Shown: in pieces, positions 1-5,275 of the stretch
How the letters are laid out: each line of letters opens with the position of its first letter
How positions within the stretch are numbered: the first letter of the stretch is position 1
Assembly (NCBI GenBank): GCA_002411515.1
Contig: DHTF01000096.1
Coordinates: forward strand, 1-5,834
Length of the DNA: 5,834 nucleotides
Reading direction: 5' to 3'
Source of the DNA: Proteiniphilum sp. UBA5267
Lineage (GTDB): Bacteria > Bacteroidota > Bacteroidia > Bacteroidales > Dysgonomonadaceae
Program-made: the position numbers and the translations under genes
The notes under the pieces: model-generated
Told to the model about the DNA's origin: nothing
The model's database searches: none
The model's input: the letters and a program-made list of their open reading frames with translations, nothing else

Positions 1-329
1 TCGCCCTCTTTCAGGTAGGGCAGTACGCTGCGGGTGGCCGCCTCCACGTAGGAGATGTCGGGCTGGTGATCGCCCGTAAAGGGAGTGGGCACCACCATGA
101 GGTAGACATCGCTCTCAGCAGGGGTCAATTGTGCCTGCAGGGTGCCTTTCCCGATCACGCGGCTACAGAGCGCTGCAAGCCCCGGCTCCACAATGTGGAT
201 CTGACCCTTGTTGATGGTTTCTACCACTTGCGGATTGATATCGACCCCGATCACATCGATGCCATTGTCGGCTGCAATAATGGCGGTAGGGAGGCCAATA
301 TAGCCGAGTCCCATGAAGCATGCTCTCAT
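1..329 (-). CDS. wecC: UDP-N-acetyl-D-mannosamine dehydrogenase, N-terminal part (cut by window edge)
   Basis: Oxidises UDP-ManNAc to UDP-ManNAc uronic acid with two NAD+, supplying a sugar for surface polysaccharide; cytoplasmic. Translating the minus strand from the ATG at 329-327 gives 109 codons open to the window edge. The start MRACFMGLGYIGLPTA carries the Rossmann NAD-binding glycine motif (G7-x-G9-x-x-G12-LP). VIGVDIN (26-32) places Asp30 at the end of the second strand, where it should bind the adenine ribose. HIVEP (45-49), VPTPF (81-85 region) and GDHQPD (86-91) followed by YVEAATRS match the E. coli WecC pattern and separate it from UDP-glucose dehydrogenases. The family is about 400-420 residues, so roughly three quarters, including the catalytic Cys domain, lies off the left edge. 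It is probably the first gene of a polysaccharide operon running leftward. A related UDP-GlcNAc-type dehydrogenase is the main alternative. Confidence 0.93.
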   Translation of the reverse strand, partial: MRACFMGLGYIGLPTAIIAADNGIDVIGVDINPQVVETINKGQIHIVEPGLAALCSRVIGKGTLQAQLTPAESDVYLMVVPTPFTGDHQPDISYVEAATRSVLPYLKEG

Positions 330-345
330 ATATTATATAGCTAGT

Positions 346-379
346 AAGTGTCCGGACGCACTTCGTGACTACCAGTCAC
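346..379 (-). promoter_or_regulatory. Two adjacent small hairpins in the wecC leader
   Basis: GTGACT (365-370) and AGTCAC (374-379) form a perfect 6-bp inverted repeat around a 3-base loop. Directly beside it, AAGTG (346-350) and CACTT (359-363) pair around an 8-base loop containing TCCGGA. Neither is followed by a T tract, so they are not ordinary intrinsic terminators. They lie between the proposed promoter and the start codon and could act in the 5' leader, as pause or antitermination sites do in Bacteroidales polysaccharide loci. A protein-binding operator is equally possible. Function is inferred only. Confidence 0.4.
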
Positions 380-419
380 ATATTCATTATGTGCGGCAGA
401 TTCATTGCGAATGCATTAG

Positions 420-427
420 CAAAATTA
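420..427 (-). promoter_or_regulatory. Possible -7 element upstream of wecC
   Basis: The minus strand reads TAATTTTG here, an exact match to the Bacteroidota -7 consensus TAnnTTTG. It would start a transcript with a leader of roughly 80 bases before the wecC ATG at 329. No TTTG lies at the usual 19-21 base distance upstream; the nearest is 12 bases away (440-443), so the promoter is only half supported. Confidence 0.35.
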
Positions 428-549
428 CAACAAAAAACCAAAACCAGTTCCTAATTTTGTGCCAAAAGCACAAACTTGGGATATGATTCTACAATTTTGC
501 TGCCCTATAAACGCACTTACGCCGAAAATGTTTCCCGCTGTGGCGTGAA

Positions 550-583
550 GTTTTTGTTACTCCCTGGTAACTTATTGAAAAAC
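550..583 (-). other. Inverted repeat spanning the DUF6266 stop codon
   Basis: GTTAC (556-560) and GTAAC (567-571) form a 5-bp stem with a 6-base loop. The same arms continue as GTTTTT (550-555) and AAAAAC (578-583), separated on one side by a 6-base bulge that contains the TAA stop. On the minus-strand transcript the stem is not followed by a U tract, so it may protect the 3' end rather than terminate. It could be chance. Confidence 0.3.
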
Positions 584-1198
584 ATACACACTCCCGGAAT
601 GTTGGGTTCCATCGTGGGAGGTGAAGTAAAGCCAGTAGTGGGTCTTGTCGGGATCCCACCCGGTGGGAAGCGGGAAGGTGGTTTCGCCGGTGCTCCGCCG
701 GCCGCCCAGATGGGTCCGCACATTGCGGGGGAAGAGGTTGTTCTGACAAACCACGGAGGCCTGGTCGGTGGGACTGCCCTCCTCGGCATCCGCGGCAAGG
801 GCGCCGTTCCACGTGATCCGGACTTCGCGCGTGAAGCGATTCCAATGTAACCGGACGTCGCGGGGCGGCGACAGAGGGCCTTCGGCAAGCTGAACTTTGC
901 TGTAGTCGACTGCCAAATGGGGATACTCACCGATGATGGCTTGGTGATACACGCGCCCACACAGGGTACCAAACCCGATTGCAGGATCGGGATGCCCATG
1001 CTTCATCGCGTCAAAAAGCCCTGAAACGATCTGGCTGGCTAGCCCGAACTTCTCGCGGTGTGCGGTCTGTGCGGGAGTCTTCGGATTGTGGGGTACTACG
1101 CGCGACCGGAACAATTGTTTGCCTCGTCTCCAAAAAAAGACGATCTCACCCATCTTGCCGGACAAGACGGCTCCTTTTCTTTTTTTTAGAATGCCCAT
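572..1198 (-). CDS. DUF6266 family protein
   Basis: A complete 208-residue protein of unknown function, which I assign to DUF6266, a family common in Bacteroidota. The pattern fits along its length: a Lys/Gly-rich start with SGKMGEIVFFWRRG (13-26), a conserved R-x-x-x-x-x-N-P-x-TPAQ segment (33-44) followed by HREKF, a middle section ending RITWNGALAADAEE (127-140), and a C-terminal strand-rich part reading YWLYFTSHDG (188-197) and SGSVYVF. Length is usual for the family, and no signal peptide or membrane segment is visible. The ATG at 1198 is preferred because it gives the family's MG-x-x-K start and sits about 20 bases below a good promoter. Codons 4-6 contain a run of eight A, a possible slippage site. 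It stands alone, diverging from the 370-aa gene. Family assignment is from remembered patterns; the role is unknown. Confidence 0.85.
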   Translation of the reverse strand: MGILKKRKGAVLSGKMGEIVFFWRRGKQLFRSRVVPHNPKTPAQTAHREKFGLASQIVSGLFDAMKHGHPDPAIGFGTLCGRVYHQAIIGEYPHLAVDYSKVQLAEGPLSPPRDVRLHWNRFTREVRITWNGALAADAEEGSPTDQASVVCQNNLFPRNVRTHLGGRRSTGETTFPLPTGWDPDKTHYWLYFTSHDGTQHSGSVYVFQ

Positions 1199-1221
1199 GA
1201 TACAATTACGTTAAAGTTGTG

Positions 1222-1253
1222 CAATGTTAACAATTTATCGGGAGCCGTGCAAA
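1222..1253 (-). promoter_or_regulatory. Bacteroidota-type promoter of the DUF6266 gene
   Basis: On the minus strand TTTG (1250-1253) is followed after exactly 20 bases by TAACATTG (1222-1229), one mismatch from the -7 consensus TAnnTTTG. The spacing is right for the Bacteroidota primary sigma factor. Transcription would begin near 1216, leaving a short leader of under 20 bases before the ATG at 1198. Confidence 0.6.
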
Positions 1254-1316
1254 CTTTCTGCTGTTTGTTTGGGTGGATACTCCGTGCGTCATTCCCCATA
1301 AAATAACCGCATTAAA

Positions 1317-1354
1317 CAGAGGGATAACAGAGGGGTAACAGAGGGGTAGCAGAG
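1317..1354. repeat. 11-bp tandem repeat, about 3.5 copies
   Basis: CAGAGGGATAA (1317-1327), CAGAGGGGTAA (1328-1338) and CAGAGGGGTAG (1339-1349) follow head to tail, then a partial copy CAGAG (1350-1354). Copies differ at one or two positions. The repeat lies about 100 bases from each flanking promoter. It may be a slippage product or a set of spaced protein-binding sites at one helical turn (11 bp); nothing in the sequence decides between these. Confidence 0.85.
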
Positions 1355-1417
1355 TAATGTCGACTGAGAAAAGAGGGAGAAGGAACGAAATATGTACTTT
1401 TTCATGGCATAATTTTT

Positions 1418-1444
1418 TTTGTTAATAAAAATCTTTTATATTTG
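1418..1444 (+). promoter_or_regulatory. Probable promoter of the 370-aa gene
   Basis: TATATTTG (1437-1444) is an exact match to the Bacteroidota -7 consensus. A TTTG at the end of an eight-T run (1418-1421) lies only 15 bases upstream, shorter than the usual 19-21, so the -33 part is uncertain. The expected start near 1451 leaves a leader of about 50 bases before the ATG at 1501. Confidence 0.5.
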
Positions 1445-1500
1445 CAAAAAAGCGATTGAATACCGAATACGCGTGAATCTAAAAATTCTATGAAAATACC

Positions 1501-2613
1501 ATGCGAACAAAAGAATATCTTGCCCGTCGGAAGAACGAGCTCCATTTCTATGATCGGGTAAAAAAAATTATCGAGGAGCTTTCTCCCTTGCGCGACGATT
1601 TCCGGAAGACCAGGGAATATATCAACCTGCATCTCTTCGAAGACGCGCAGTACATCGCCAAGAACAAAGACAACAACGACCCCGTGCCTCGCGCCGTGTT
1701 CCGATCGCTGTACATCAGAGCGGAAGTCAGAAACATCCTGAAAGAGGACATTTCTTTTATTTTCGCGTACAACTTGCTTTCGACATTCGACAACGACTAC
1801 ATCAACCTCCAGACCATGCAGTCGAGCAAACTGGAGGAGCTGAACGGCAACGCCCAACAGCAGGTACAGGAGCTCATCAGGAATTACCGGGAAGATTATC
1901 CGAAGGAAAACCTGGCAGACTATCTCCTGGAGGATGACAACAAGGCTTTCTTCGAATCAAAAAAAAGGGAACTGGCCCAAACGGACGAATGGTGGCTCGA
2001 GGCGTTTAACCGCGCCTATGCGCTCTTCGACGAAATGAGACTGGAGATGGACGTCCCCTTCGAGGCGAAAAAAAAGGTGACCCAACTGCAACTCGACGAC
2101 GTGGTGATGCAACAGACGGTGGTGGAGATGGTACAGTACATGACGGAGCATTATGATTTCCAGCTCAACGAGGAACAACAAAAGAAAATGAAATTGCTGT
2201 CGGCCGAAATAAAGGATTTCGTGGCCGGATTCTGCAACGGATACAGCCTGCAGCAGGAGTATGAGGCAATGAAAGAAAAGATGAGGGTGCTGGAAGAGAA
2301 CAACGCGAAGTACGAGCATAAAATCGTTCAATTTGAAAAGGGCATGCGCGGCATGACGACGGCCGAACAGGATCTCGTCTTCTACTACCTCTTCGAAAAA
2401 CTGGGCGTGACTTACGAGAATTCCATGAAGAAGGACTGGATCAAATTCATCGGGACGTTCACGGGCAAAAATGAGGAAAACATCAAAAAGCATCTTTCAT
2501 TCCACTTCGAGGATCCCCAAACCCAAAAAAACCTGCGCAAGGTGCACGATCTATTCCAAGACCTCTTCCCGAATATTGCCCAAAAGATACAGAACGACAG
2601 CGAATCTAGTTAA
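1501..2613 (+). CDS. Uncharacterised 370-aa helical protein with coiled coil and conserved-looking C-terminal domain
   Basis: I do not recognise a named family. The protein is highly charged, rich in Glu, Lys and Gln, predicted mostly helical, with no signal peptide or membrane span, so cytoplasmic. Residues 1-60 are basic and helical; 105-135 and roughly 222-280 look like amphipathic or coiled-coil helices (QQEYEAMKEKMRVLEENNAK, 251-270). After a short break (GMRGMT, 281-286) a compact C-terminal domain follows at about 287-365, with FYYLFEKLGV (294-303), WIKFIGTFTGKNEENIKKHL (313-332) and a run ending LFPNIAQKI (355-363). That domain recalls the C-terminal part of proteins near Bacteroidota mobile elements, in general layout like RteC, but this is a weak impression. 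The ATG at 1501 is the first in frame after a stop at 1480; no Shine-Dalgarno is visible. The small HTH gene follows on the same strand. Confidence 0.85.
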   Translation: MRTKEYLARRKNELHFYDRVKKIIEELSPLRDDFRKTREYINLHLFEDAQYIAKNKDNNDPVPRAVFRSLYIRAEVRNILKEDISFIFAYNLLSTFDNDYINLQTMQSSKLEELNGNAQQQVQELIRNYREDYPKENLADYLLEDDNKAFFESKKRELAQTDEWWLEAFNRAYALFDEMRLEMDVPFEAKKKVTQLQLDDVVMQQTVVEMVQYMTEHYDFQLNEEQQKKMKLLSAEIKDFVAGFCNGYSLQQEYEAMKEKMRVLEENNAKYEHKIVQFEKGMRGMTTAEQDLVFYYLFEKLGVTYENSMKKDWIKFIGTFTGKNEENIKKHLSFHFEDPQTQKNLRKVHDLFQDLFPNIAQKIQNDSESS

Positions 2614-2648
2614 ATATCTGAAAATCTTATTAAAAGGAGCAATCGACG

Positions 2649-2727
2649 GTGTAGCCCTGGGTATCACCGGGGGCACTCCCTGGGTGTGAAGGGTTCGTAT
2701 ATTGGTCGCCACACCCTGGTGGGGTGC
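2649..2727 (+). repeat. GC-rich palindromic block (REP-like element or structured leader)
   Basis: About 80 GC-rich bases of overlapping dyads lie between the 370-aa gene and the HTH gene. CCCTGGGT occurs twice (2655-2662 and 2678-2685). GGGTGTG (2682-2688) pairs perfectly with CACACCC (2710-2716) across 21 bases. CACCGGGGG (2665-2673) pairs imperfectly with CCCTGGGTG (2678-2686). The wording GTAGCCCTGGGT resembles dispersed palindromic repeats of the REP type that I recall from Bacteroidota and other phyla, mobilised by IS200-like RAYT transposases. No transposase is present here, so it would be a passive copy. The competing reading is a cis-acting leader of the downstream gene. Confidence 0.5.
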
Positions 2728-2740
2728 TTTGTTTCATTTT
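2712..2740 (+). terminator. Terminator-like hairpin ahead of the HTH gene
   Basis: CACCC (2712-2716) pairs with GGGTG (2722-2726) around a 5-base loop, followed by CTTTGTTTCATTTT, a T-rich but interrupted tail. It could end transcripts of the 370-aa gene. Its left arm is also used by the competing GGGTGTG/CACACCC pairing, so termination may be conditional. The stem is short. Confidence 0.4.
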
Positions 2741-2744
2741 AAAA

Positions 2745-2757
2745 AAAGGAGGCGACG
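2745..2757 (+). promoter_or_regulatory. Strong Shine-Dalgarno of the HTH gene, flanked by a sequestering complement
   Basis: AAAGGAGG (2745-2752) is a full anti-16S match, ending 5 bases before the ATG at 2758. This stands out because the other starts in the window lack such a site. GGCGAC (2751-2756) overlaps its end and is exactly complementary to GTCGCC (2705-2710), so folding could hide the ribosome site. Confidence 0.65.
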
Positions 2758-2955
2758 ATGAAAAAAATGGATTTGTCGGAGTGGTCCGACTGGATTGATG
2801 GACAGGATGTGATGGAGAAGCTGCACATCACGCGGCGAACGTTGCAACGTTGGCGAACAAACAGGCTGATCCCTTTTTCACAGCTGAGGGGAAGGTTGTA
2901 TTACCGGAAATCGGATATCATCAGGTTGTTGAAGAAGGGTTTCAACGGGAAGTGA
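2758..2955 (+). CDS. Small helix-turn-helix DNA-binding protein (excisionase/MerR-like)
   Basis: A 65-residue protein that is almost entirely a winged helix-turn-helix of the HTH_17 type, found in phage and transposon excisionases and in small Bacteroidota regulators. IDGQDVMEKLHIT (13-25) forms the first helices, RRTLQRWRTNRLIPF (26-40) the turn and recognition helix, and RGRLYYRKSDIIRLL (44-58) the wing and closing helix. The Bacteroidota relatives I recall carry about 30 extra N-terminal residues, so this is a minimal version. The start at 2758 is fixed by a strong Shine-Dalgarno five bases upstream; Met4 is a less likely alternative. It follows the 370-aa gene on the same strand after 144 bases containing a structured block. 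The likely role is DNA binding or regulation; its target is unknown. No integrase or transposase is nearby. Confidence 0.85.
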   Translation: MKKMDLSEWSDWIDGQDVMEKLHITRRTLQRWRTNRLIPFSQLRGRLYYRKSDIIRLLKKGFNGK

Positions 2956-2968
2956 GTGTTTAACATAT

Positions 2969-3001
2969 GATATGCAGTGAGGAGTGAGATATGCAGTGAG
3001 G
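2969..3001. repeat. Direct repeat of GATATGCAGTGAGG, two copies
   Basis: The 14-mer GATATGCAGTGAGG occurs at 2969-2982 and again at 2988-3001, separated by AGTGA (19-base period). The second copy forms the outer left arm of the palindrome that follows, and its inverse appears again at 3140-3149. The arrangement suggests short-sequence duplication at the edge of the palindromic element. Confidence 0.85.
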
Positions 3002-3149
3002 CTTCGTCTACAGATGTTTTGCGACCCATTGTCGCACGCAGGAGCTAAAAGAGCAGAACTCGCTGCGCTCGGACAACTGCTCTTTTTTACGCTCCCTGCG
3101 CGTGATGGGTCCCCGCAAAACATCTGAATGTCTCAGCCTTCACTGCATA
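2990..3149. repeat. 160-bp imperfect palindrome between convergent genes
   Basis: Long inverted repeat arms enclose a 20-base loop (3057-3076). Exact arm segments from outside in: TATGCAGTGA (2990-2999) with TCACTGCATA (3140-3149); GGCT (3000-3003) wait-free neighbour with AGCC (3135-3138) across a one-base bulge; CAGATGTTTTGCG (3011-3023) with CGCAAAACATCTG (3114-3126); ACCCAT (3024-3029) with ATGGGT (3105-3110), offset by CCC; GCAGG (3038-3042) with CCTGC (3095-3099); AAAAGAGCAG (3047-3056) with CTGCTCTTTT (3077-3086). It encodes no credible protein. It could be a small non-autonomous (MITE-like) element or a composite terminator; the arms are far longer than termination needs. Confidence 0.8.
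3047..3088 (+). terminator. Terminator core inside the palindrome, probably bidirectional
   Basis: A perfect 10-bp stem, AAAAGAGCAG (3047-3056) and CTGCTCTTTT (3077-3086), is followed by a total of six T on the plus strand (3083-3088), ending transcripts from the HTH gene. Read on the minus strand the same stem ends in four T (positions 3050-3047) and could end the DUF6528 operon. The 20-base loop is long for an intrinsic terminator. Confidence 0.6.
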
Positions 3150-3165
3150 CCACGAGAGGGGGACT

Positions 3166-4071
3166 TTATTGGATGACCCTCACTTTATACACGTCGATTT
3201 CGGGGATCGTTATTTTTTTGGTTGGATTGATGGAATATATGTTGTGCGTCCACCAACTTATTTCACCCCGGGTATAAATGAGGTGATCGGCTTTTTCGTC
3301 ATAATAGACCGACTTCACAGCAGACTCGTTTGCAAGGGGAGCAAAGGGTGCAAATGCGTTGTTGTTGAGATCGAACTTCCATACTTTTTTCGAAGTGGTG
3401 ATCAGCAGCTGGTTTTCAGAAGAGGCATACAGGTCGTGTCCGCCCGTTTCGGGCAGTGTCCACTTCTCCTCCAGCTGTAAACCCGGGTTGGGCGTGTCCC
3501 AGTTCACCAACGAATAGGCCCTCAGCTCATCGTATCCCAATGCATAGAGCAACTTCCTTCGCGCCATCCAGGTAACGCCGTGGCCGGAATACAACGAATC
3601 GCTGAACAAGACGGTATCTGACCGGTCCGCATCGTAAATCGCCAACCTGTTCCCCGTATCTGCGGTAGACATTGCAACCGCGATGCGGTTTCCGGGGAGA
3701 TACTCCACGGAGTGTGAATTGGGTGTAATGGCGTAAAAGAGGCATTTCTGGGTGGTACGGTCCACCAGAAGGGTTCCACCGCCTGAAGAACAGAGCAGGA
3801 TCTTGGTATGGTTATCCACCGATTTGTGGTCATCGACGGTCTTCAGGTGCCGGATCATTTTATCGGGCATGTCTGGAACTTCGGATGTCTTCAGGTACCA
3901 ATTGACTTTCTTTACGCTGTCGGCCGAGTTGTCGAAATCGAGGATCATCACCACATCGTCTCCTCCGACAATTATTTCCTGCGGACGCTTTGATGCGCTG
4001 CACGAAACAGCCATAAACATAAAAAGGAGAAAAACAAGCAAGATCGAATCAACACATTTACATTTTGTCAT
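3166..4071 (-). CDS. DUF6528 family lipoprotein, predicted beta-propeller
   Basis: A 301-residue protein I assign to DUF6528, a Bacteroidota family of unknown function. The N-terminus has a hydrophobic stretch (10-22) ending in a lipobox AVSC, with Cys24 as the lipidation site, so it is probably anchored in the envelope. Family-like stretches follow: EIIVGGDDVVMILD (32-45), KILLCSSGGGTLLVDR (90-105), SHSVEYLPGNRIAVAMS (119-135), YSGHGVTWM (161-169), LYALGYDELRAYSL (175-188), WTLPETGGHDL (204-214) and ISWWTHNIY (271-279). The repeated beta-strand pattern, with short blades reading VWKFDL or LIYT, suggests a propeller fold; conserved His164 and His212 are noticeable. Its start lies 12 bases after the stop of the metallo-hydrolase gene, so the two are almost certainly cotranscribed. 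It may bind or sense a ligand for that enzyme, but no function is established here. Confidence 0.87.
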   Translation of the reverse strand: MTKCKCVDSILLVFLLFMFMAVSCSASKRPQEIIVGGDDVVMILDFDNSADSVKKVNWYLKTSEVPDMPDKMIRHLKTVDDHKSVDNHTKILLCSSGGGTLLVDRTTQKCLFYAITPNSHSVEYLPGNRIAVAMSTADTGNRLAIYDADRSDTVLFSDSLYSGHGVTWMARRKLLYALGYDELRAYSLVNWDTPNPGLQLEEKWTLPETGGHDLYASSENQLLITTSKKVWKFDLNNNAFAPFAPLANESAVKSVYYDEKADHLIYTRGEISWWTHNIYSINPTKKITIPEIDVYKVRVIQ

Positions 4072-4083
4072 GGTTCTTTTGGT

Positions 4084-5178
4084 TTAAATTTGGTGAAAAG
4101 ATTCTCCCCAGGTCATGATTATTTTATGGAAAGGCACGTCCCATCGCGAATAATTTAAAGCATATGCTTCACGATGATCGATGCTATGCCCCAATTCATT
4201 TTCATGAGCCGGAATAATGATCTTGGGATTGAATCCCTGGGCGGTCCGAAGAGGATTGGTCGTCCAGCAATTGGGTATCAAAACATCCACTTTATGGTGC
4301 TCAGGCACCTCATCTATCCAGGAAAAGTCCTCCTCCAACGATTGATCACCGGTATGACAGACGGTGTATTGCTCGGGGGTAACGACAAGCACCACATTAT
4401 TCGGGATGTCGGCACCTTGGTGTCCCGGATATACCACCACCTCCAGGTCCAGCTCCTTGTTGTTTAAACGTAGCTTTTGTATTTCGTGTGCTTTGCGCTC
4501 CAGATGCGTGAGGCTGTTGTAAATTTCCTTCTCTTTCCAGATATCCGGCGGGGTGATTACAGGTTTACCCATCTCCAGAAATGTTTCTGCCACCATCTCA
4601 TCGGCATGATCCCCGTGGAAGTGGCTGATGAAAAGGGCATCACACTGTGTGGCGATTCTATTGATCATCTCATCCGGCAAAGCGAACGAATCGGAGCCCG
4701 ATGAATGTCCCCGGGTAATATCAAAAGCTATGGTGACTGTTTTGGTACGCATAATCACGCCCATATCGTAAAGTTTCCAGATCTTCACACCCTCGGAAAC
4801 TTTCGTGTTTTCAATTTCTTTCAGCACGGACAAGATTTGCTGATGGTGGAAATTCTGAACCGAACTGCGCTGCGGCGCTCCTTCATCGTGAAAAACGGCA
4901 TCGAGCAACACCATCGCCATCTGACGCTCTTGCGGTTCTTCCACCTGAGGGGGATATTTTGAAAGGATTGATCGGGCAATGTTCAACAGCGAAGCCGATT
5001 GCCAATCGAGATATTCCCCCGGTTTCCCAAAGAAGTTGGCAGGCGCTTCCGGCAGTATAAATGCAGATGTGTCATTGGAAGTGTTTGACTTGTTGTTGCA
5101 AGACAGCGTAACGAGCAGACAAAGAATCACAAGGAGCAGAATTGGGCTTGTTTTTCGTCTCATAATGATTGGTATCAT
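4084..5178 (-). CDS. Metallo-beta-lactamase-fold hydrolase, lipoprotein
   Basis: A 364-residue enzyme of the MBL superfamily. The N-terminal RRK and hydrophobic stretch end at TLSC, with Cys27 the likely lipidation site, so the protein is exported and anchored. Residues 40-130 form an extra helical segment before the MBL core. Metal ligands are visible in order: HFHGDH (186-191), His253 in PGHQG, Asp278 in CHTGDQS and His325 in PAHENELGH. All positions for a two-metal site appear intact, so it should be active as a hydrolase or lactonase; the substrate cannot be read from the sequence. The overall pattern resembles UlaG-like and other stand-alone MBL hydrolases rather than true beta-lactamases. 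Two starts are possible: the ATG at 5178, or the ATG at 5163 (Met6), which gives a more typical signal peptide beginning MRRK. Neither has a clear ribosome site. DUF6528 follows in the same operon. Confidence 0.9.
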   Translation of the reverse strand: MIPIIMRRKTSPILLLVILCLLVTLSCNNKSNTSNDTSAFILPEAPANFFGKPGEYLDWQSASLLNIARSILSKYPPQVEEPQERQMAMVLLDAVFHDEGAPQRSSVQNFHHQQILSVLKEIENTKVSEGVKIWKLYDMGVIMRTKTVTIAFDITRGHSSGSDSFALPDEMINRIATQCDALFISHFHGDHADEMVAETFLEMGKPVITPPDIWKEKEIYNSLTHLERKAHEIQKLRLNNKELDLEVVVYPGHQGADIPNNVVLVVTPEQYTVCHTGDQSLEEDFSWIDEVPEHHKVDVLIPNCWTTNPLRTAQGFNPKIIIPAHENELGHSIDHREAYALNYSRWDVPFHKIIMTWGESFHQI

Positions 5179-5208
5179 GAATTTTTTTTGTGTGTGTTTT
5201 TAACAAGC

Positions 5209-5238
5209 CGAAGATACAATTAATCGGCGTAAATCAAC
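5209..5238 (-). promoter_or_regulatory. Weak candidate promoter for the MBL-DUF6528 operon
   Basis: On the minus strand TATCTTCG (5209-5216) differs at one base from the -7 consensus TAnnTTTG. GTTG (5235-5238), one base from TTTG, lies 18 bases upstream. The predicted start near 5202 would leave a leader of about 25-40 bases, depending on which ATG is used. Both boxes are imperfect. Confidence 0.35.
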
Positions 5239-5275
5239 CCGAAACTGTTCACTTAATTTTCGATTAGAATGATAA

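Larger units (their letters stand above)
1199..1500. other. Divergent intergenic region, 302 bases
   Basis: This gene-free stretch separates the leftward DUF6266 gene from the rightward 370-aa gene. It holds the DUF6266 promoter, an 11-bp tandem repeat at 1317-1354 and a -7 element for the rightward gene near 1440, with an AT-rich stretch from about 1400. I found no convincing small ORF or RNA gene. Confidence 0.7.

Noticed and set aside
66..344. Plus-strand open frame of 92 codons
   Set aside because: It is antisense to the clear WecC N-terminus.
476..850. Open frame of 124 codons on the plus strand
   Set aside because: It lies opposite the DUF6266 gene, has a Gly/Pro-rich antisense-type composition and no family pattern; the minus-strand protein explains the region.
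517..999. Open frame of 160 codons on the minus strand in another frame
   Set aside because: It overlaps the DUF6266 gene on the same strand and reads as Pro/Arg/Ser-rich frame-shadow sequence.
1317..1354. CRISPR array
   Set aside because: Units are only 11 bp and directly adjacent with no spacers; no cas genes are present.
1490..1564. Short ATG frame starting 11 bases before the 370-aa gene
   Set aside because: It overlaps the real start out of frame and stops after about 24 codons; no supporting ribosome site.
1402..1857. Minus-strand open frame of 151 codons
   Set aside because: It overlaps the promoter and 5' part of the 370-aa gene and shows no recognisable domain.
2471..2689. Plus-strand open frame of 72 codons overlapping the end of the 370-aa gene
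   Set aside because: It is basic, low-complexity and runs into the palindromic block; no ribosome site or family pattern.
2878..3123. Minus-strand open frame of 81 codons
   Set aside because: Most of it is translation of the palindromic element and of the antisense of the HTH gene.
2990..3149. Integron attC site
   Set aside because: The palindrome lacks the attC core-site motifs (RYYYAAC and GTTRRRY) at its ends, and no integrase is present.
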